Positions 59,822 to 64,000 of a stretch of 64,000 bases of DNA are shown here, piece after piece. The position numbers and the translations under genes are program-made. The notes under the pieces were generated by a model, which worked only from the letters and a program-made list of their open reading frames with translations, had not been told where the DNA came from and ran no database searches. The stretch is from JAAUUE01 sp943370025 (GTDB lineage: Bacteria > Cyanobacteriota > Cyanobacteriia > Cyanobacteriales > JAAUUE01). The stretch is from contig CALRPI020000027.1 of the NCBI GenBank assembly GCA_943370025.1, forward strand, positions 3,767 through 67,766. Reading direction: 5' to 3'. The stretch's first letter is position 1. Each line of letters opens with the position of its first letter.

Positions 59822-61306
59822 TTACTCATCTGTTTCTAGGGATATCCCTAAATCTAAGGTAACTTGCCTAACTTCCATGTGTTTCTCAGCAGATTTAAGA
59901 ACTTCTAGGCTCAGGAGAATTTCTAGGCGCTTCTGTTCTTCGATGATTTCCTGCACAGTGACGATGCGGATTTTGTCCACAGGAGCGCTCATGTATTGAC
60001 TCTTGTAAATCCCTGCTTCTTTGGCTTCTTGAAGCATATCTTTGGTGGGTTTTTGCAAAGTAATAAATATGCCCAGTACAGAATTTTCACGAGTCATAGT
60101 GCCTAGGAGATCACGGATATCTTTAGATGAGGCTTTGCCAGATTTAGCCTGTAGAATAATTTTTTCTGGATCGTCTTTTTCGCTCCTAAAGTAAGCGATC
60201 CCGTCAATACCTTTGTCTGCACCTTTCTTTTGGTTAATCGTGGCACGGTTATTAGAGTAGGTAAGAATTGCCCATTTTTCAAATTCTTTCCGGGTTGGAT
60301 CGTCCGGCTTTTTAGATAACGCTGTAGCAGATTGCATATCCTTAGGAATACCGTTAAGCACAATATTCTCTAATACACTTCTACCAAAAGAATCTTCTAA
60401 TCGTTTGAGAATTAGGCTAATACTTTGATAGGTAATATCAATCCCAATCCATTCCCGATTTAAATCTTGTGATACTGCAACAGTCGTGCCACAACCACAA
60501 TAAGCATCTAGTATTATATCTCCTTCATCTGTAGAAGCTTTGATAATACGCGCTAAAAGTAACTGTGGATTTTGTGTAGGATAACCAAGCCTCTCAGAAC
60601 TATCGGAGCCAACAGAAGGAATCTCCAGTACATCTCTAGAATAGACCATTGAATATTGTAAACCTGACTCTGGATCAATTTGGAAATCACTTTTTTTGAA
60701 ACCATATTTGTGCATCATATATGATCTTTCCTTTTGTGGATTGAATTTCCAGTTTCTACTCTTAGTGTAGAAAAATATAACATCATGTTTTCTCGCAAAT
60801 CTTCTCTTTGAAGCTCCTCCAGTTTTATAACTCCATATAATTTCGTTTTGAAAATCTCCACCTTGAGGACAAAAAATAGCATCCAAAACTAGCTTTAGAT
60901 AATGAGAAGCTGTGGGATCACAATGCAGATAAAAGCTGCCTGTAGGTTTTAAAACTCGATGAATTTCAGCAATTCTCAAAGTCATGCTAATAAGGTATGC
61001 CAATAAAGAACCTTTGCCAAGAACTTTGGTTAATCCAGAAATTAGATCGATACTTTGGGCAGTAAAACGACCTTGATAATTGGTTTGAATCTCATCTAAA
61101 CCATGATTACCATAATCATCCCAAGTCCACATGTCAATAAATGCTTGTGCTTGAGCCTGATCTTCCTTGCCAATATTGTTGTAAATTTGGTTGTAGTTGC
61201 GGTTTGAGTTAAACGGTGGATCGATGTAGCACAAATCTACCGACTCATCCCTGATATGTCGCCGCAAAACTTCGAGATTGTCACCATAGAAAAGCTGATT
61301 AGGCAT
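59822..61306 (-). CDS. DNA methyltransferase fused to an Mrr-like endonuclease domain
   Basis: A 494 aa protein. Residues 1-300: N4-cytosine/N6-adenine methyltransferase of the beta order, with the catalytic motif YIDPPFNSNRNYNQ near 30 and the AdoMet motif ILDAYCGCGTTVAV near 267. HRVLKPTGSFYLHCD and LGYPTQNPQLLLARI are typical. Residues about 345-440: RKEFEKWAILTYSNNRATIN, then KKGADKGIDGIAYF and KIILQAKSGKASSKDI. The G-x-D-x-G-I-D-G...QxK pattern is that of Mrr-like PD-(D/E)xK nucleases. One chain thus appears to hold both modification and cleavage functions. No separate specificity or restriction gene is adjacent. The target site is unknown. Confidence 0.88.
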   Translation of the reverse strand: MPNQLFYGDNLEVLRRHIRDESVDLCYIDPPFNSNRNYNQIYNNIGKEDQAQAQAFIDMWTWDDYGNHGLDEIQTNYQGRFTAQSIDLISGLTKVLGKGSLLAYLISMTLRIAEIHRVLKPTGSFYLHCDPTASHYLKLVLDAIFCPQGGDFQNEIIWSYKTGGASKRRFARKHDVIFFYTKSRNWKFNPQKERSYMMHKYGFKKSDFQIDPESGLQYSMVYSRDVLEIPSVGSDSSERLGYPTQNPQLLLARIIKASTDEGDIILDAYCGCGTTVAVSQDLNREWIGIDITYQSISLILKRLEDSFGRSVLENIVLNGIPKDMQSATALSKKPDDPTRKEFEKWAILTYSNNRATINQKKGADKGIDGIAYFRSEKDDPEKIILQAKSGKASSKDIRDLLGTMTRENSVLGIFITLQKPTKDMLQEAKEAGIYKSQYMSAPVDKIRIVTVQEIIEEQKRLEILLSLEVLKSAEKHMEVRQVTLDLGISLETDE

Positions 61307-61490
61307 AGACTTTAAGCCAATAGATTTATTCTCATCACCCTAACACATCTATAGATTTGTCCAAGAAAAAAATATTAAACCTTGGAGAGGCTGAAGTATT
61401 GACATCCTACCCAAGGAGTTTGGGTGTAGAATGGTGAACAAAAATTGCAAAAGATTAGCCTAATAACTTTGGTGTTGGGGAGGTAAAACC

Positions 61491-62357
61491 TTGGATGAAT
61501 TAAGAGCCGTTTTGGAGTTAGCTACAGAAGAAGAATTGCGCCAGTTGACGGAATTACTATTTCGCCCCAAGTTTAACCCCATAGATTATGTCAATGCCTC
61601 GCAGATGATCGAAGTTCAGAGCCAGAGCCGGGGGGATTGGTTAGATGCGATCGAATCTCGGTTTCGTTTCCTTGCCGCCGATGGCATGACCGTCCTCCGC
61701 CGCCAAGCCCACCAGATCACTTACCGTCAAGCATTAATTCAAGTCTGTCACTATCTCAAAGTTCCCTATTCCAAAAGCCAAACCACTACAGATATTGAAT
61801 CAGAAATTTTTCTGCATCTCTTAGAAAAAGCATGGAAAAAGATGCCCAAACGAGAGCGCAAATCCTTAAGTAGCAGGGTTAGTCGATCGCTCTCCGAGTC
61901 CACCACCCTCCCCGCCATTGGCATCGAAACTCAGGCGATCGCCGCCATCAGTGCCGATCCGGTGAATAGCCTGATTAAAAATACTGGTATTCTTGCCCTT
62001 AGCTCCGTGGTCAAATCTGCCATCTTGCAACAGGTCGCCCAACAATTTGCCATCCATTTTGCCACCTACCAAGTTGCTCAGTCTGCTATCCTCAAGGGGG
62101 GAATTGCCGCTGCATCTCAATGGGAAAGCTACGTCGCTCTCCAAACAGCTAAACAGGGTATGGCAATCACCGCCGCTCGTTATGGGGCAGTGCGGACGAT
62201 ATTTTCTTTAATTAGCCCGGCACTGTGGGGATATTTTGTGGCAGATTTGGGCTGGAAAGCGATCGCCACTAACTACGGGCGGATCATCCCCGCCATCTTT
62301 GCCCTCGCCCAAATCCGGTTAACTAGGAGCGAAGATTGGGAGATTGCAGAGGCTTAG
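61491..62357 (+). CDS. YaaW-like (UPF0174) protein
   Basis: A 288 aa protein that starts at TTG (MDELRAVLELATEEELRQLT) with GGAGGT six bases upstream, which decides the start. The pattern ELATEEELRQLTELLFRPKF...RFRFLAADGMTVLRR is that of cyanobacterial YaaW-family proteins. The C-terminal 150 residues are Ala-rich with hydrophobic helices (AVRTIFSLISPALWGYFVAD) and may associate with membranes. No biochemical role is known. It is unrelated in strand and spacing to the methyltransferase. Confidence 0.75.
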   Translation: MDELRAVLELATEEELRQLTELLFRPKFNPIDYVNASQMIEVQSQSRGDWLDAIESRFRFLAADGMTVLRRQAHQITYRQALIQVCHYLKVPYSKSQTTTDIESEIFLHLLEKAWKKMPKRERKSLSSRVSRSLSESTTLPAIGIETQAIAAISADPVNSLIKNTGILALSSVVKSAILQQVAQQFAIHFATYQVAQSAILKGGIAAASQWESYVALQTAKQGMAITAARYGAVRTIFSLISPALWGYFVADLGWKAIATNYGRIIPAIFALAQIRLTRSEDWEIAEA

Positions 62358-62442
62358 TGCATAAACTTAGCAATAGTGTGGCTTTAAGCCCTGATCGAAT
62401 AGACTTGCAAAACTAGGTGAAAACCAAAACTAGGTGAAAACA

Positions 62443-63045
62443 ATGAAAGAATGGGTACTGGAAACCATGAGTTCCTTAGGCTACGTGGGGATTGGCTTGT
62501 TGATGTTTTTAGAAAATTTATTCCCGCCAATTCCTTCGGAGTTGATCATGCCCTTAGCTGGTTTTACCTCGGCTCAAGGCAAAATGCAACTGCTGCCAGC
62601 GATCGCCGCCGGGGTGATTGGTACCGTCCTCGGGGCATTTCCTTGGTACTACCTAGGGAAAGTGGTCAGTGAAGAACGAATCAAAGGCTGGGCTGATCGC
62701 TATGGACGATGGCTAGGGATATCTGGAGCAGATATCGATAAAGCCAACCACTGGTTCGATCGCCACGGCAAAAAAGCTGTATTACTCTGTCGGATGGTGC
62801 CGGGGGTGCGGACTTTGATCTCCCTGCCTGCGGGGATCAATGCCATGCCGATGTTGCCGTTTTTGCTATTTTCCACGATCGGCACTGTTCTCTGGGTGAC
62901 GTTCTTGACTATGGCGGGCTATTTCTTGGGCAATAACTATGAACTAGTAGATGAATATCTAGCTCCAGTCTCCAAAATTGTCGCCGTCACCTTAGTCATC
63001 GCCCTGATTATCTGGATTATTCGTAAACGGACTAAAGTTTATTAA
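62443..63045 (+). CDS. DedA-family membrane protein
   Basis: A 200 aa protein starting MKEWVLETMSSLGYVGIGLL. Family marks are MFLENLFPPIPSELIMPLAG (E-x-x-x-P-x-P-S/G-E), GTVLGAFPWYYLGKVVSEER, WFDRHGKKAVLLCRMVPGVR and SLPAGINAMPMLPFL. DedA proteins are putative lipid scramblases/transporters of the plasma membrane needed for envelope homeostasis. GTG at 62434 would add three residues. A second, broken DedA gene follows 93 bases downstream. Confidence 0.9.
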   Translation: MKEWVLETMSSLGYVGIGLLMFLENLFPPIPSELIMPLAGFTSAQGKMQLLPAIAAGVIGTVLGAFPWYYLGKVVSEERIKGWADRYGRWLGISGADIDKANHWFDRHGKKAVLLCRMVPGVRTLISLPAGINAMPMLPFLLFSTIGTVLWVTFLTMAGYFLGNNYELVDEYLAPVSKIVAVTLVIALIIWIIRKRTKVY

Positions 63046-63138
63046 TATTCAACTATTAAGAACCAATCTCAATCATCAAGATTGCCCTAATCATTCTTGC
63101 AAAGCCTCTCCAGATCAATATATTTGATAATTAAAGCT

Positions 63139-63754
63139 ATGCACATTGACTTGCCTGAACTAATTAAATCGATCGGCTACGCTGGAGTCTGGTTGATCAT
63201 CTTTGCCGAATCGGGTTTATTGATTAGGTTTTTTTCTGCCGGGGGATAGCCTCTTATTCACCGCTGGTTTCCTTGCTTCCCAACCCCAGTTGGGCGTGTT
63301 TAATATCTGGGTGCTGGTTTTTGGGGCATTTATCTGTGCTGTCCTCGGAGACAATGTGGGTTATGGCACAGGACACCGCTTTGGGCGGAAATTATTTAAC
63401 CGGGAAGATTCCCGGTTTTTTCATAAAAAACATCTGGTAAAAACCCAGAATTTCTATGAGAAACATGGCAAAAAGACGGTTATCCTAGCTCGGTTTATGC
63501 CGATCGTCCGCACCTTCGCCCCGATCGTGGCGGGGATTGGGGCAATGCGCTACCAAACTTTCATCACCTATAACTTAATCGGCGGTTTTCTCTGGACTTT
63601 CGGGATCACCCTTGCCGGATACTACCTAGGGCAAATCATCCCCGATGTGGATAGGTATTTGTTGCCCATAATTGTGGCGATCGTGGTCATTTCTTTCCTG
63701 CCTTCGGTAATTCATCTGATCCAAGAACACCGCACAAAAAATCAACATAAGTAA
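63139..63754 (+). pseudogene. DedA-family protein gene with a frameshift
   Basis: From the ATG at 63139 the frame reads MHIDLPELIKSIGYAGVWLI, then IFAESGLLI, and runs to a stop at 63247. Removing one A near 63219 restores GLLIGFFLPGDSLLFTAGFL, the DedA motif, and joins the second frame VFNIWVLVFGAFICAVLGDN, RFMPIVRTFAPIVAGIGAM and onwards to 63754. All remaining DedA motifs are well preserved, so the break is recent or a sequencing error. Confidence 0.8.
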
Positions 63755-63781
63755 CATAATTAAATTTGATGTTAATTTTGC

Positions 63782-63810
63782 TTTACAAAACTCAATAAAA
63801 GGGTTAAGGT
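63782..63810 (+). promoter_or_regulatory. psbA: Candidate psbA promoter
   Basis: TTTACA (63782-63787) and TAAGGT (63805-63810) are spaced by 17 bases. A leader of about 50 bases with GAGGAAAA near 63821 follows. The -10 match is weak; a TATTTA at 63810-63815 is an alternative. Confidence 0.4.
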
Positions 63811-63867
63811 ATTTATAGGTGAGGAAAACAACACCTTGCCACTAAAAAACTAAGCAATCATAAACAA

Positions 63868-64000
63868 ATGACAACAACAATCCAACAACGCGAACAAAGT
63901 AGCGTGTGGGAGAGATTTTGTAACTGGGTAACCAGCACCAACAACCGCCTGTATGTAGGCTGGTTTGGTGTCATCATGATCCCTACACTGCTAACCGCAA
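63868..64000 (+). CDS. psbA: Photosystem II D1 protein, 5' part, cut by window edge
   Basis: The first 44 codons read MTTTIQQREQSSVWERFCNW, then VTSTNNRLYVGWFGVIMIPT and LLTA, the invariant start of D1 up to the first membrane helix. D1 binds the manganese cluster, the special-pair chlorophylls, pheophytin and QB in photosystem II. The rest lies outside the window. Residues that distinguish light-stress from standard D1 isoforms are not covered. Confidence 0.97.
   Translation, partial: MTTTIQQREQSSVWERFCNWVTSTNNRLYVGWFGVIMIPTLLTA

Overview
The window is chromosomal DNA of a cyanobacterium. It carries a partial psbA (photosystem II D1) at the right edge, a PAM68-like photosystem II assembly gene next to rpsO, a cyanobacterial-type glycogen synthase, a GUN4-domain protein and a DUF3386 gene. 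The octamer GCGATCGC (HIP1) recurs on both strands inside and outside genes. Many short dispersed palindromic repeats and several broken genes point to a repeat-rich genome. I cannot name the species from sequence alone.

Layout. 1-3.7 kb: edge-cut PAS-type signalling gene, purK, membrane adenylate cyclase. 3.7-6.4 kb: accessory island with toxin-antitoxin genes and fragments, short repeats and a decayed Y1 (REP-associated) transposase. 6.5-8.9 kb: large membrane NACHT NTPase ending in a GUN4 domain. 9.2-15.1 kb: NAD block on the minus strand (pncB, nadD, nrtR, a degenerate RNase III-like gene, nadE). 15.2-15.7 kb: ClpB remnant. 15.9-25.0 kb: minus-strand TonB-type iron/heme uptake cluster in the order exbB, exbD, tonB-like, FecCD permease, ATPase, outer-membrane receptor, binding lipoprotein, DUF3386, with a Fur-box-like palindrome in front of exbB. 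25.1-36.8 kb: transposase remnant and three large tandem paralogues (DUF4347 and/or parallel beta-helix modules, one with a long NPPVV repeat, two with RTX calcium-binding ends).

36.8-47.4 kb: housekeeping (DAHP synthase, PAM68-like, rpsO, HxlR/SDR pair, TPR protein, VanY-type peptidase, tRNA-Arg(CCG), Hpt protein, HD hydrolase, NodB deacetylase, NYN nuclease, murI). 47.7-54 kb: GAF histidine kinase, azoreductase with divergent HxlR regulator, glgA, DUF4912 protein. 54.2-55 kb: truncated WYL regulator fused to a truncated toxin gene beside an intact antitoxin. 55.2-59.7 kb: Tat-exported phosphoesterase, plsC, AI-2E-family protein, purH. 59.8-64 kb: DNA methyltransferase fused to an Mrr-like nuclease domain, YaaW-like protein, DedA, frameshifted DedA, psbA start.

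The clearest functional units are the NAD recycling block with its own NrtR regulator and a promoter-overlapping palindrome, and the TonB/ABC uptake cluster. Least ordinary are the NACHT-GUN4 protein, the methyltransferase-nuclease fusion, the RNase III-like protein without its catalytic acids, and at least four families of short repeats whose hairpin arms differ between copies but stay self-complementary.
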